In this document: positions 10,327-21,196 of the stretch, piece by piece | Numbering within the stretch: position 1 is the stretch's first letter | How the letters are laid out: each line of letters begins with the position of its first letter | DNA from: Cliona cf. orientalis | Taxonomy: Eukaryota > Porifera > Demospongiae > Clionaida > Clionaidae | Direction of reading: 5' to 3' | NCBI GenBank assembly: GCA_963930775.1 | Contig: OZ005689.1 | Location: 22,628,058-22,692,057, forward strand | DNA: 64,000 nucleotides | Program-made: the position numbers and the translations under genes | The notes under the pieces: generated by a model | The model's input: the letters and a program-made list of their open reading frames with translations, nothing else | Told to the model about the DNA's origin: nothing | The model's database searches: none

Positions 10327-13300
10327 TTAAACTTGTTTCTGGATTGAACTAATGGTTCCAATGGCAGTTGCAGAGAGCTTTTGAAGGTTGGGTAAATCGA
10401 AACAAAATTTCTCCATGAAACCATACAGCATTTTCGCCTGAGGTGGGTAATCTATGTTGAACACATAATAGTAGGCCATGAGAACCACAACGGCAGATCT
10501 GAAGTCAGTCAAAGTCTTTTCCTGTACTTGATTCTCGCAGATGATGTAAAATTGTTTAAGATGAAAAATGTCTTCTCCAGTTCCAATAATGTATGGACGA
10601 GGGTTGTTGAATTGGTAAAGAACAGATGTGAGGCTTCTACTAGGCTGGAAAATAGTGTGTGCATTTCATGTGCATCATTAAATTTCATGTGTGTGCATTC
10701 GAAATATTAAATTTAATTGAGTGTGTCCTACCTCCATATACACAAAAAAGAAGTCAGATGCCGTCTTTGGTTTCACTATGAGTAGCTTAGTCAGTAGCAG
10801 GGAAACAACAGCATCAGTCTGGCCTACAATGTTGAAAAATTAATATACTGAATTATGCAGCAGCTGATATGTCTTGTACCACAATATATGACCTTTCACG
10901 ACAAAACCAAGCATATTGCGCTGGATATCAATCTGAGATTCAGGCCTATTTAGTTCCCAAGGTGATAATTATCATTTTTCACTTTTTGGCATACATCGAT
11001 AGAGGAATCATTCCTCTACATAAAAATCTGCTTCGTAGCTTCTAGAATGCTATACTTATGGCTCGAAGAAGTCCGCTGTGTAGGTAACATTGACCGTCCA
11101 TGATACGGAGCTGTTGCCATAGTTGCAGGTAGGCAAGCACGGCAGCTGCACAGAAATAAAACTCTCCAGTCACTTCTTTCTTCGGTTTTGTGTACTAATG
11201 ATCTAACGTTGTTCTTTTCCATTGAAACGATAGCTGCTGCTTTCTTTCCAACGTTTTGGCAGCCATCCAGCTCTTTGACTTAGTGGGTGGGGCCACGTAT
11301 TTTGCATAAACGGCGAGTATACGGACTTCCGTGTGCAACATACGTAGAAATGTTTCATCGTGCTCGCTGCACATTTTTAATACGGGCGATCCAGGTATAT
11401 TTTGGCTCATCTCTATGACTACATGGGCTAGAGACTTCAAATTTGCAGGAGCAATAGTTCAAGGGTTGTACTTGGTAATGGTGGCCTTAGCTAAAAATCG
11501 GTTGTCAGCGCAATGGCTGGTTTTGCCATGTAAGGTCACATATATTTTATAAACATGGAGTTTGTACATGAATACTTGTAAGTTGATTTACACAAACCTT
11601 TAGACACGTTTGATTCATCCAAAAGTTTGAGATATTCCTCTGTGCCAGACTTGTGACAGAGTTGAGCATACGAAACTATCTTTGGAACCCAATTTTCCCA
11701 CTTTACACCAAACACGTCACTCAACCCGGTTTTACCAGTAACACCTTCAAATTCTTCTATCAGCTGCATAAGGTAGAAGGAGCATCTGATAGCAATACTT
11801 TCAAGATGCATTCACATGCACATAATCACTTGTGTACATGAACACAAAAAGTCATAAAAATTAATGAATACACACACATGTAACTGAAGATTTACCGTAT
11901 CTGGGTCACACAGTGGAGGGAACTCTTCCTGTACATCCTTCACTTTTGGTACATCTGTCTTTATCCAGACCCGTCTATTCGGTGCACACTCTTTCATCAA
12001 TATCCTCACTCGCTCCATGTTGGCGTTGTCCTTTCCCATCTCCTTCTTCAATGACTAAAGTAAAAACACAGATATAAACACTGCAAATCGCATGTCAAAT
12101 ATGACAGTGCTTTATACCTGCTTGTGTCTGTCATACGTGACATCATCCATACTAGCTGTGCCATCAACCTTTGCCCACAAATGATATGTTGTAGGTTCCT
12201 TCGAGTTCTTCTTTGCTGATGGCACAAATTCCATTCCAGTAGCACCCTGACGTTTTTTCCTTCTCATGTTCTTCAATCTCGTGTCGAGTTTCTTGATCCA
12301 TGAGTCCTACAAGTATATATCAATTACAAAATTAAATAAATCAAGTATATGCAGGTATTATTAAATTTTACTTACACTTCCAGTTCCAATAGTATCTTTT
12401 AAAACTGGAAACGTTGAGACAATCTTGCTTGCAACTACTTGTATTTGATTGGTACTTGGGTACTTGCAGTAGTTTAGACACTTTGCAGATACATCCTGAA
12501 CTATAGCACGTCTGGTAATATCAGTGACCTGCCCAGTAGTCAACTCGGCCATTACAATTTCACTATACTGTTTAGGCACAGTGAAGTCATCCTCCCAACC
12601 AGGTAAGTGATCTGGAACACTTTGCATGATTTGAACCTATGGAAAATAAAAGAATATAAACAAACATGCACATATTATTTTACAGATTCTTTTCATACTT
12701 GAGCAACTCCAGGAGACTTTGACTTGCGTTTTGTTGAATTCTTGTCTTGGTTAACAGCAACCTTAAGAAATGTGTTCATGGTAATTGTAACAAAGATCAT
12801 TACATCTTTGTCAGTTTAAGAAAAGTTATTTGGTTGGAATCGTGCAATTTGATGTGGGTAGTTGTGAAAGCATGCAAATGACTAGCCTCGTCCCCAGGCC
12901 CCTCTCAACGCGGGGAGAAGGGCCTGGTACACACCGACTGCGCATGCGCCAGTTTGTACCCAGAATCTGGGTACATCGTATATTCCCGTAAAATATTCAG
13001 TAAACTAAGTATTTAAGATTACGTCATCCTTTCTCTCTGGGTGTTTAGATAGAGAATTCAAAGCACTAGCTCATACCCCATACACCATATCATACATGTA
13101 CATACCACAAATGGAATCCCAAATGGTTCAGCGTACCATCATGAATGGTCTGGACATGGCTTTTGCAGACATTCCAATACCTAATGGTACAATTATCGTT
13201 TTCAAGCGCTTGACTTTCTACGGATAAAGTGGCGAATGCGAGGTCAGTGTGTACCAGGCCCTTCTCCCCACGTTGAGAGGGGCCTGAGGACGAGGCTAGC

Positions 13301-15913
13301 AAATGACATTAGTTAGTCAGTGTGTATTCAGCACAAAGCACTATAACAAAGCCACATTATTCACAAATGTAGCTGTATACACTGTATCCTGTAGGTTGGA
13401 TCACAGTCTTAAATGTGTAGTTAAACGATTGCCAATGGTGCTATACAAGCCAGATTGTGTGATTTTAATGATTGTAAATAGCTAAGCGAGAAAGCAACAC
13501 CCTCGATCTTAGCTAAAGGCGTGGCTTGTGGTGAAGCTGCTTGTGGGGTGGGCATTTAATAGAATACCAATCAATTCAATCGATCGAGCAATGAGATGGC
13601 TAGTCTAGTCAAAGTGACTTACCACTAGTCCAGCGCCCTTTGTGTTAGCGACAGCTAAGCTGCTGGGTCTTAGCAGGCTAATTGTTGACTTGGCGTACTT
13701 TGACGAAGGCTCGGCATCTTGATCTAGGCTGTACGTGCCTCACATGCGAATATGCACGAGCACTCGATAGAATAAGCACTTGATAAGCAGAAGGAACATG
13801 ATTTCCTGTATTATTCATTGTGTATTCTTAACTGCGATTCTTTTGATTGTGAGTTATGGGAAAACTCACCATTCGCATCAAAAGAATCCGTAATCAAAAC
13901 TATACCTATGATATATTTTCTTTCTACTTACAGACTGAGGAGTAGCACCTTCCTCAGGATCAGGGAGAAGCAATTTTCTAGGTCCACACCGAGATGAGAT
14001 AGCACTGGGAGTTTTTTCAGGTTGAATTCTGATGTTGATCTGTGAATAAAGCATACGGTGTAGATCGTCAACAATGAAAACACCAAGTCATGCAAAGGGG
14101 ACTTAAGCTAGGGTATGCGGCTACTAGAATGCCAAATGTCCAATTAAAAAACCGAATACATGTATATAATATGCATAATTATTAAACAAGCTCATTATTT
14201 ACACATACATGCACTTTCATTGTGTGTACTGTGTAATAAAGCACTCACAGAATCATCATCAGATTCGGAGTCAGAGAGGAATCGAAATGATGACTGGTTT
14301 TTTGGTCGCTTTGAGTTGGGTTGAAGAGAAGAACTGGCGAGATGAGAAGAACTCTCTGCAGGGGTGGGACTGACCTGTGATGTACATGTATATATAAAAT
14401 AGTCAGTCACATTATGCATAAAAAATGACAAAATGCACATTACACTAGCAAGACTTGAATCAATTTTCATGCATGGGATGTCAATCAGTAAATTCAAATC
14501 TAGGGGTCTTAGTGTTTAGAGAGAACTCAGTACTTGTAATATATTATGCAAAGCACTAATAAAATCATCACTCAAGCTAGGGTATGCGGTTACTAGCTAG
14601 GAATGCCAAATGTCCAATTAAAAAACCGAATACGTATGCATAATTATTTGATAAGCTAATTATTTGCACATACATGCACTTTCATAGTGTGTACTGTGTA
14701 ATAAAGCACTCACAGAATCATCATCAGATTCGGAGTCAGAGAGGAATCGAAATGATGACTGGTTTTTTGGTCGCTTTGAGTTGGGTTGAAGAGAAGAACT
14801 GGCGAGATGAGAAGAACTCTCTGCAGGGGTGGGACTGACCTGTGATGTACATGTATAATTATATAAAATAGTCATAGTCACATTATGCACAAAAAATTGT
14901 AGTCAAAAAATAAAACAATAATAAAACACACATTACATTAGCAAGACCTAAATCAATTTTCATGCATGGGATGTCAAGACTAGTAAATGTAATTCTAAGG
15001 GTCTTAGTGCTTAGAGAGAACTTGGTACTTGTACTAGCTATTTTATGTGAAGCACTAACAGAATTATTGCTAAGATTGTCACCACAATCAGAGAGGGAAT
15101 GGGATGATGATGATTTTCTTGGCCGCTTTGACTTGTATTGAAGATTGAGGTGAGAAGTACTCGTTCCAGGGCTGATGTGAGAAACACTCTGCCCAGGGGT
15201 GAGATGAGAACTGCTCTGTCGAACGGTAAGGTGAGAAGTACTCTGCCCAGGGGTGAGGCGAGAACTACCCTGTCGAACGTTGAGGTGAGAAGTACTCTGC
15301 CCAGGGGTGAGGTGACAAGTACTCTGTCCGGGGGTGAGGTGAGAAGTACCCTGTCGAACGTTGAGGTGAGAAGTACTCTGCCCAGGGGTGAGGTGAGAAG
15401 TACTCTGTCCAGGGGTGAGGTGAGAAGTACCCTGTTGAACGTTGAGGTGAGAAGTACTCTGTCCAGGGGTGAGGTGGGAAGTATTCTGAAATCATTTAAA
15501 ATTGAGTTACCATGACAGTGTTAACTCTTCTATTACAGCTAACGAAATTAAAAAATAACAGTTTTTGCTTGCCTCATAAATTTCACTATCAGAGAGTGCT
15601 AGGATATCTCTGAAACCATGCTGTATTCATGCATATTAAACATGATCAGGTTTGAAACAATAAATTGTATCCATGCTAGTTGCTTAGGAATTTATCTTAC
15701 AACGATACTTACTTGGAGAGCCTCTTTCACTTTTTTCACCTTTTTAATATCACCTAAAGCGGTAACTCCCAGCTGCTTAAGGTCCTCAATATCGAGATCG
15801 AAAAGGACTTCTTGATCTATCTTATTCATACGAAAGATGGATATGATATCCTCAGTAATCCCTTGCAGTCTTAACAGAGAGCACACTTTCTCGTATTCTT
15901 CTTGGAACTCCAT
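10327..15913 (-). CDS. SAMD3-like protein, 12 exons, SAM domain plus repeat region
   Basis: Twelve exons join in phase on the minus strand: 15713-15913, 15060-15485, 14714-14839, 14249-14374, 13932-14039, 12699-12761, 12376-12636, 12118-12306, 11896-12054, 11598-11763, 10732-10823 and 10327-10521, giving about 703 aa ending TAA. Exon 1 encodes a SAM domain (EEYEKVCSLLRLQGITED, DLDIEDLKQLGVTALGDIKK). Exon 2 is thirteen 9-residue repeats of the form STSHLTPGQ/GTSHLNVRQ. Exons 3-5 are Ser- and Asp-rich. Exon 7 onwards resembles the conserved C-terminal half of SAMD3-like proteins (LPGWEDDFTVP; YPSTNQIQVVASKIVSTFP; WIKKLDTRLKNMRRKKRQ; DVQEEFPPLCDPDT). Biochemical function is unknown. The weakest splice choices are the acceptor at 11,764 and the CTTAAG acceptor of exon 6. 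It is head-to-head with the zinc-finger gene. Confidence 0.8.
10824..11597. other. Unusually long intron of the SAMD3-like gene
   Basis: Most introns in this gene are 60-130 bp, but this one is 774 bp. It holds overlapping frames around 11,016-11,440 (minus) with some coding-like composition, possibly an insertion. The flanking exons splice in phase directly (split GGC codon), so no extra exon is needed. Confidence 0.45.
12883..13298. mobile_element. MULE-like palindromic MITE with 9-bp target duplication
   Basis: Inverted ends TAGCCTCGTCCCCAGGCCCC / GGGGCCTGAGGACGAGGCTA are flanked by the perfect 9-bp direct repeat GCAAATGAC (12,874-12,882 and 13,299-13,307). A 9-bp duplication is typical of Mutator-like elements. 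It lies in an intron of the SAMD3-like gene. A 38-codon ATG frame (about 13,112-13,228, plus strand) is inside and not recognised. Confidence 0.8.
14103..15060. repeat. Tandem duplication containing exons 3 and 4
   Basis: Exon 4 with its flanks (about 14,103-14,570) and exon 3 with its flanks (about 14,571-15,040) are near-identical copies 465 bp apart. The end of exon 2 and the following intron form a more diverged third copy: SKRPRKSSSSHSLSD corresponds to SKRPKNQSSFRFLSD. The exons are both 126 bp and phase 0, so the protein gained 42 residues per copy without frame loss. Confidence 0.85.
15135..15485 (-). repeat. In-frame 27-bp coding minisatellite (exon 2)
   Basis: Thirteen units of 9 codons alternate between TPGQ- and NVRQ-ending forms, giving a higher-order period of about 81 bp. 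All units keep frame on the minus strand. The plus-strand frame over the same sequence is a shadow. Confidence 0.9.
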
Positions 15914-16060
15914 GTTTTCAAAATCGATCGAAGTTCCACACGTACACTTGCACTCTGACAACGCAATTCAAAAACACGTGTAGTCTATGTCAACGCATGC
16001 GCAATAATTCAATGCTACATGGCATGCGCACTAGGCGTGGTCTTTTTTGAAAACTTCAAT
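15914..16060. promoter_or_regulatory. 147-bp divergent promoter
   Basis: The start codons of the SAMD3-like (15,913, minus) and zinc-finger (16,061, plus) genes are 147 bp apart. The gap has a CACGTG E-box (15,975-15,980) and two GCATGCGC motifs (15,995-16,002 and 16,022-16,029) resembling half of the NRF-1 palindrome. There is no clear TATA box. Co-expression of the pair is inferred. An in-frame upstream ATG at 16,019 could extend the plus gene by 14 residues. Confidence 0.65.
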
Positions 16061-19000
16061 ATGGCGAGTAGTGTCGAAGCTTTCCGTGGTTCTCGGCATC
16101 ATTGTCCTATGTGTTCTGATTTCAGTACTCCAACAGCAAAACTCTTACTAGGGCACTTAAGCAGAGTACATTCGCATTCACCAAATTTTTCATTCACCTG
16201 TGGACTCGATGGATGCCTCACTACATGTAAAAGCTATTCATCGTTACGAAAGCACATACAACATAAGCACAAATCTTCTCTCTTCAATCAAGAGAACGAA
16301 CCCTCGAGGAGTAACCAATCGTTTGAAAACGACGAGGACGGTCATACTCAAAGCGGCTATGATCATGAGTGGTTGGACCCTGATGTAGGAGGGGCTGGCC
16401 CGCGAGACTATCAAATCGCAGAAGATCAACATCTTTTCCAGCTAAACTCGGCAAGGTACACTTAAATACATGGCTGTGTCTACAGTGCCGGTACCGGCAC
16501 CGCAATTTAAGCGTTATAGTGCCGGTAAGTCCATATAAAATACTGTACTCTTACGTAGCCCTAGTCCCCGCCCCCTCCTGCATATGGCAATATAAATTTG
16601 TACATAAATTTGCCGGCACTCTAGACACTGCGTAAATACATATTAGTTAGACACTGTTTAGGAGGTTTGGATTAAGTGGCAAGAACGGTACCGCGAAATT
16701 TTTGAACTACAGAAGATACCGGTGACCCTGTCACAATAGCACGGGCCCGGGATTCTACCATAGCCCTTCGGTCTTCTAAATCACGTAGAAACCTCCTATA
16801 TAGTGTCTAACAAGTTTAGATCATACCTATACTGCAATTTGATTGCCGTGTAGTCACCTACAAGATTATCATACCTAAACAGTGTAACTATTATTTAACA
16901 GTGCCCATAGGCTTGACATATAAATCATGCTGCCTAGCAATAGTCCAACCCATAGGCAACAATTTTTTACAGGTTTATGGGACCAATCAGATAACAGTAT
17001 TTATTACAACTAGGATCTAAATACTTGTAATGCTGGAGGTCACTCCATTACAGCATAATAATTTGAAATTTAAGTAAACCCTGGCTTCTATTTATGATGT
17101 GCCTTAATTGGGAACTCGTATAAATGCAATAACAATATTATGTGATCATATAGGTGGATTATGAAGTTGAAAGAAGTGAGGAAACTCACTCAGCAATCAG
17201 TCAACTGTATCTTGGGGGATGTTACAGACCTATGCGATGACATAGTGACTCGTATGCAGAGAGATATCACTTTGAGACTTCAGAGTGCTGGAATCACACC
17301 TGCTGATGTTCCCGGGCTATCAGACTTATTAGATTCCTCCAATCCACTTTGTCGTCCTTTTGATGGTTTGGATACATACTATCGCCAAGTGGCTTTTATG
17401 AAGAAGCACTTGAAACTTGTTGTAAGGGATCCATTGGCAATAAGTAATATTTAGTCAGGGTTTCATGTGTATTTGTGTGTATACTCAGGAACCTGTTGAG
17501 GTGGAGTTAGGAATAAAGTATATTTGGAAAGGTTCTGGTTTGACGAGAAGGATGATACAGAAGAAGGATACTTTTTCGTATGTTCCCATTCTAGCTGTTT
17601 TGGAAAGGATGCTACAAAATTCCTCCATCTTTCAAGAAGTAAAACTTTTTTGCTTAATTTTTTTATCCTTTTATTTAAGGTATGTACATACACACATACA
17701 TAGGTTGCTACTGATCACAGACATGATGATGCTTTACTTGAAGATTTTTGTGATGGAATCAAAGGACGAACTCATACGCTATTCAGTACTAGATCTCTCC
17801 AGCTCATCATGTACTTCGATGAGTTGGAAATCTGCAATCCAATTGGAAGTGTAAGGAAGAAACACAAGCTAGGTTAGTTCATTGTTTGTGTAGTACTATT
17901 AATGACAATTTAACCTGTTTCATACATACAGGTTTTTTTTACTTTGTACTTGGAAACATACACCCTCGATATCGCTCTTCTTTAAAAGCAATCCAACTTG
18001 TGGCAATCTGTAAGAATGAGTATTTGAAAACGTATGGGATTTTTACGGTTGTGCAGCACTTTGTCAAAGATATAAAGAAACTTGAACAGGTAAAAAGATG
18101 GCAGATGTAAAATGTATCCATAAATAAAGGGGTGTGGTTCATATGTGCACATACTGTAAATGCATTTTCTTAGTAAAGGAACACGTGTTCACTGTGTCAC
18201 GTGTCCCATATGTGCTGTGTATTCACTGTGTCTAGTGTGTTTTGTGTGTCCTGTGTATTCACTGTGAACCAGTGATTACATATTATACATGTACTACTCT
18301 ATTTAAAGGGTGTTACCATGGATACTGCTGAAGGACCTATGCATATGAGGGGTTCTATCGCATCATTTGTTGGTGATAACCTGGGTAGCCAAGCTTTAGG
18401 AGGATTCAAGGAGGGTGGCAGTGCGTTTCGTCCATGTAGGCACTGTATGGTCACTCGGACCGAACTGAGCAGTAAGGTACATGTATGTTGTGAATGAATG
18501 TCATAATAATTTTATTACCATGTATGCTTGCTAATTGTGTAGATGTCGGAGAAAGATCTACAACTACGATCCCCTAACAACTACGACCACACATGCAATC
18601 TTTTGGATTCCCTGGATGATCCTTACCATACCACAACTTATGGCGTTAACCGACGATCATGCTTGAATGAGCTTACTTACTATCACGTTTCGGATTATGG
18701 TTTGCCTCCAGATATTATGCACGACATTCTCGAGGGGTATCTACCTTACACTCTCAAACTGCTACTATCTTACTACATTACTACTCTCAAGCTATTTTCC
18801 ATAGAGGATCTAAATGAAGCTATTGTGAATATGGACTATGGCCATGCAGTATCTTCCAGACCACAGCGTTTAGGCATCAGTGATCTGTCTACGCAGAGTG
18901 GATGTGCAAAGTTCCTACTTAGTGGTATGTGTTACTTAATATTTAAATAATTTGCTGACTTAAGTTTTTTTAGCTGCTGAGACATGGGTGTTTGCCAGAC

Positions 19001-21044
19001 TTCTTCCAATAATGATCGGTCATCGTGTTCCTCATGAAGAACCACACTGGGTACACTTTTTACAGCTTCTTGATATTATGGAGATTATATTTGCACCAGT
19101 CTTGGAAGAAAATGTCCCTGCAACACTACTAGTCTCAATTGAGTCTAACCTTCAAACATTTGTCACCTTGTACCCAACATCGAATGTGATACCCAAGATG
19201 CACTATTTGCTTCACCTCCCTCGATTCATTGAGAAGTAAGTGCATGATTTTCACAGCATTATACACATGGAAAAAAAAACAACTAATTCTTGTTTCTTTG
19301 TAATCCTAACAGCATTGGCCCCTTAGTAAGGCATTGGACCATGCGCTTTGAGGCAAAGCATCAGTATTTCAAGTCTCTGGCAAATTCCATGGGTAACTTT
19401 ATCAACATTTCTCATTCATTAGCAATGAGACATCAAACATATCAATGCTACATTCTGCAAGATGAAGATTTGTTGAAAGACTCTATTGAGTGTGGACCAG
19501 GTTAGATAGATTGTGTGCGTGGTACATCCAATATTCTATTATTTCTGTTTTTATCATAGCATAACACTATCCATGACAGAGTTTGGGGAAGATCTCACCA
19601 AATTACTGCCTGTAGCTCCATCCAGTTTATTTCGGTAAGTAATATCAGGCATCAGCTCAAAATTTAATGTTGTCCTTGTATTTATGTACACTCATGCATA
19701 CGTACAGTCAAAACCTCGATTATCCAAACCCTTTTGGCCAGCTCAAAACTCCAAGCATTCGGATAGGCAAAAGTTCGGATAATTGAGAGTCTATAATATT
19801 TAATGTACAGCTAACCATGCCTAGTCTCGTCCCCAGACCCAACCCCCAAAAGGAGGAAAGGGTCTGGTATACATCGAGCGTTTTCTTGGGCACACAGGAT
19901 GCAGCTCGTCATGTGACCGTCATGATAACACATCGGTTTGGCATAGCAACGCATCAACCGCTCTCATAAGCAGCAATAGCTGGCTATAGCGAGGTATTAC
20001 ATGATAATCACATGTAAGCCACATGCATGGCATGACAAAATTCAGAAACCCACGTCAGCAAGCCCGAGAAAACGCTTGATGTGTACCAGACCCTTTCCTC
20101 CTTTTGGGGGTGGAGTTTGGGAACGAGATTAAACCATGCCCACTCCAATAAGTTACAGTGTACATGTATATCATAGACTTACTAAGCATTTCGATGTTTC
20201 ATCACATTTTGGATGAGCTCACTTACGCTTTACACAGTGACCTTCTTGAAGGCTACCGTATAGCCGGAAATATTGGCGGGCATTAAATTTGGCGGTTGAG
20301 TCCAAAATCGCTATTGAAAGAATATTGGCGGATTTAAATTTGGCGGTTCGGTATGGGATCGCCATATGTATATATGCGAGTAGGAAATTTTGGCGGATTT
20401 TAATTTGGCGGTTGTAATAATAGACCGCCAAACCGCCAAATTTAATTCCCCGCCAAATTTTCCGGCTATACGGTATTTTGGCGCTTCTGTCATTTGCACA
20501 AACAGCAAACGATGGCCGCACTACGTATACACTCTACTGCACATGTGCACATTGATACCATGCCTGACATTTATACTTTGACCTGCATAATTTTGCTTGG
20601 CTCTGATCAGATAATCAAGGTTGGACTGTACATAATTATTGTGTACATCACAATGTCATAATAATTATTTTTATTGTCAGTGTTCAATATTCACACATAC
20701 ATGCATACAGAGCTAAATGGATCAAGTTCAATGGGATGCACTTGAAACCAGGTGTTGTGGTTGTGCTGTCTCCATATGTACAATCCACTGAGAGTCCAGA
20801 ATTTGGGTCAATCTTGGAAGTTTTCATGCTACCATGTCAGGGAGTTTTTCTGGGAGTGAAGGTGTACGAAGTTTCGGATTACAATGAACACCTTCATGCT
20901 TGGGGTGTCAGGTGCACGGACACAACTCGAGCATTGAATGTTAAATCTTTGTGTAGTCCCCAATTGTTGCATGCTAGAACATGTCCTTGCTCACTTGGCA
21001 TTGAAAAGTTCATTTCACTTAAGCATTCTATTGTGCATGCATGA
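16061..21044 (+). CDS. C2H2 zinc-finger / transposase-like protein, 11 exons
   Basis: Exons 16061-16455, 17154-17421, 17489-17638, 17704-17872, 17932-18089, 18309-18476, 18543-18924, 18974-19235, 19313-19500, 19580-19634 and 20711-21044 join in phase to about 842 aa ending TGA. Exon 1 has two C2H2-like fingers (HCPMCSDFS..HLSRVH; FTCGLDGCLTTCK..HIQHKH). The core carries MYFDELEICNPIGS, FYFVLGNIHPRYRSSLKAI, FVGDNLGSQALGGF with CRHC, LPPDIMHDILEGYL, WVFARLLPIMIGHRVP, PKMHYLLHLPRFIE and LVRHWTMRFEAKHQYFKS. This is the recognisable layout of a large invertebrate/fish family of unnamed ZnF proteins. I infer a distant CACTA-like transposase from the D..MHD..EG and CxxC regions. Introns 1 and 10 are long because MITEs sit in them. 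The two shortest exons and the start choice are the least certain parts. Confidence 0.85.
16472..16634. mobile_element. Short MITE with GTGCCGG ends
   Basis: GTGTCTACAGTGCCGG at the left mirrors CCGGCACTCTAGACAC at the right. It lies in intron 1 of the zinc-finger gene. Confidence 0.6.
16646..16811. mobile_element. GTTAGACACTG palindromic element
   Basis: It begins GTTAGACACTGTTTAGGAGG and ends CTCCTATATAGTGTCTAAC. Relatives lie at 22,361-22,497 and 41,640-41,774, and a single arm lies at about 37,400. It is in intron 1 of the zinc-finger gene. Confidence 0.7.
19822..20131. mobile_element. MULE-like MITE with 9-bp target duplication
   Basis: Ends TAGTCTCGTCCCCAGACCC / GAGTTTGGGAACGAGATTA are flanked by AACCATGCC on both sides (19,813-19,821 and 20,132-20,140). 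It is the same family as 12,883-13,298 and lies in intron 10 of the zinc-finger gene. Confidence 0.8.
20256..20475. mobile_element. TA-flanked MITE, CCGTATAGCCGGAAA ends
   Basis: A near-perfect palindrome with arms TACCGTATAGCCGGAAA / TTTTCCGGCTATACGGTA and an internal GGCGG-rich mirror. Its ends match 4,486-5,020. It lies in intron 10 of the zinc-finger gene. Confidence 0.8.
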
Positions 21045-21196
21045 TTTATAACATGGTGAGATTGTTTTTATTTACAGTTATTATTATCTATGTTATGACA
21101 TTGTATTATTGTATTTGTGACTGGTTTTGTTAAGTTGGAGAAAAGAAATGTTTGATGGGTGACTGGGAATGTTGATGATTGAAGTGACAGATTTGA

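Noticed and set aside
11812-11895. Read-through of the SAMD3-like exon at 11,896 into the intron
   Set aside because: Ends in a stop, while splicing 11,896 to the 11,763 acceptor keeps phase and family resemblance.
15138-15515. Plus-strand 125-codon frame of STLPRGEVR-type repeats
   Set aside because: Antisense shadow of SAMD3-like exon 2, whose minus-strand reading has splice sites and domain context.
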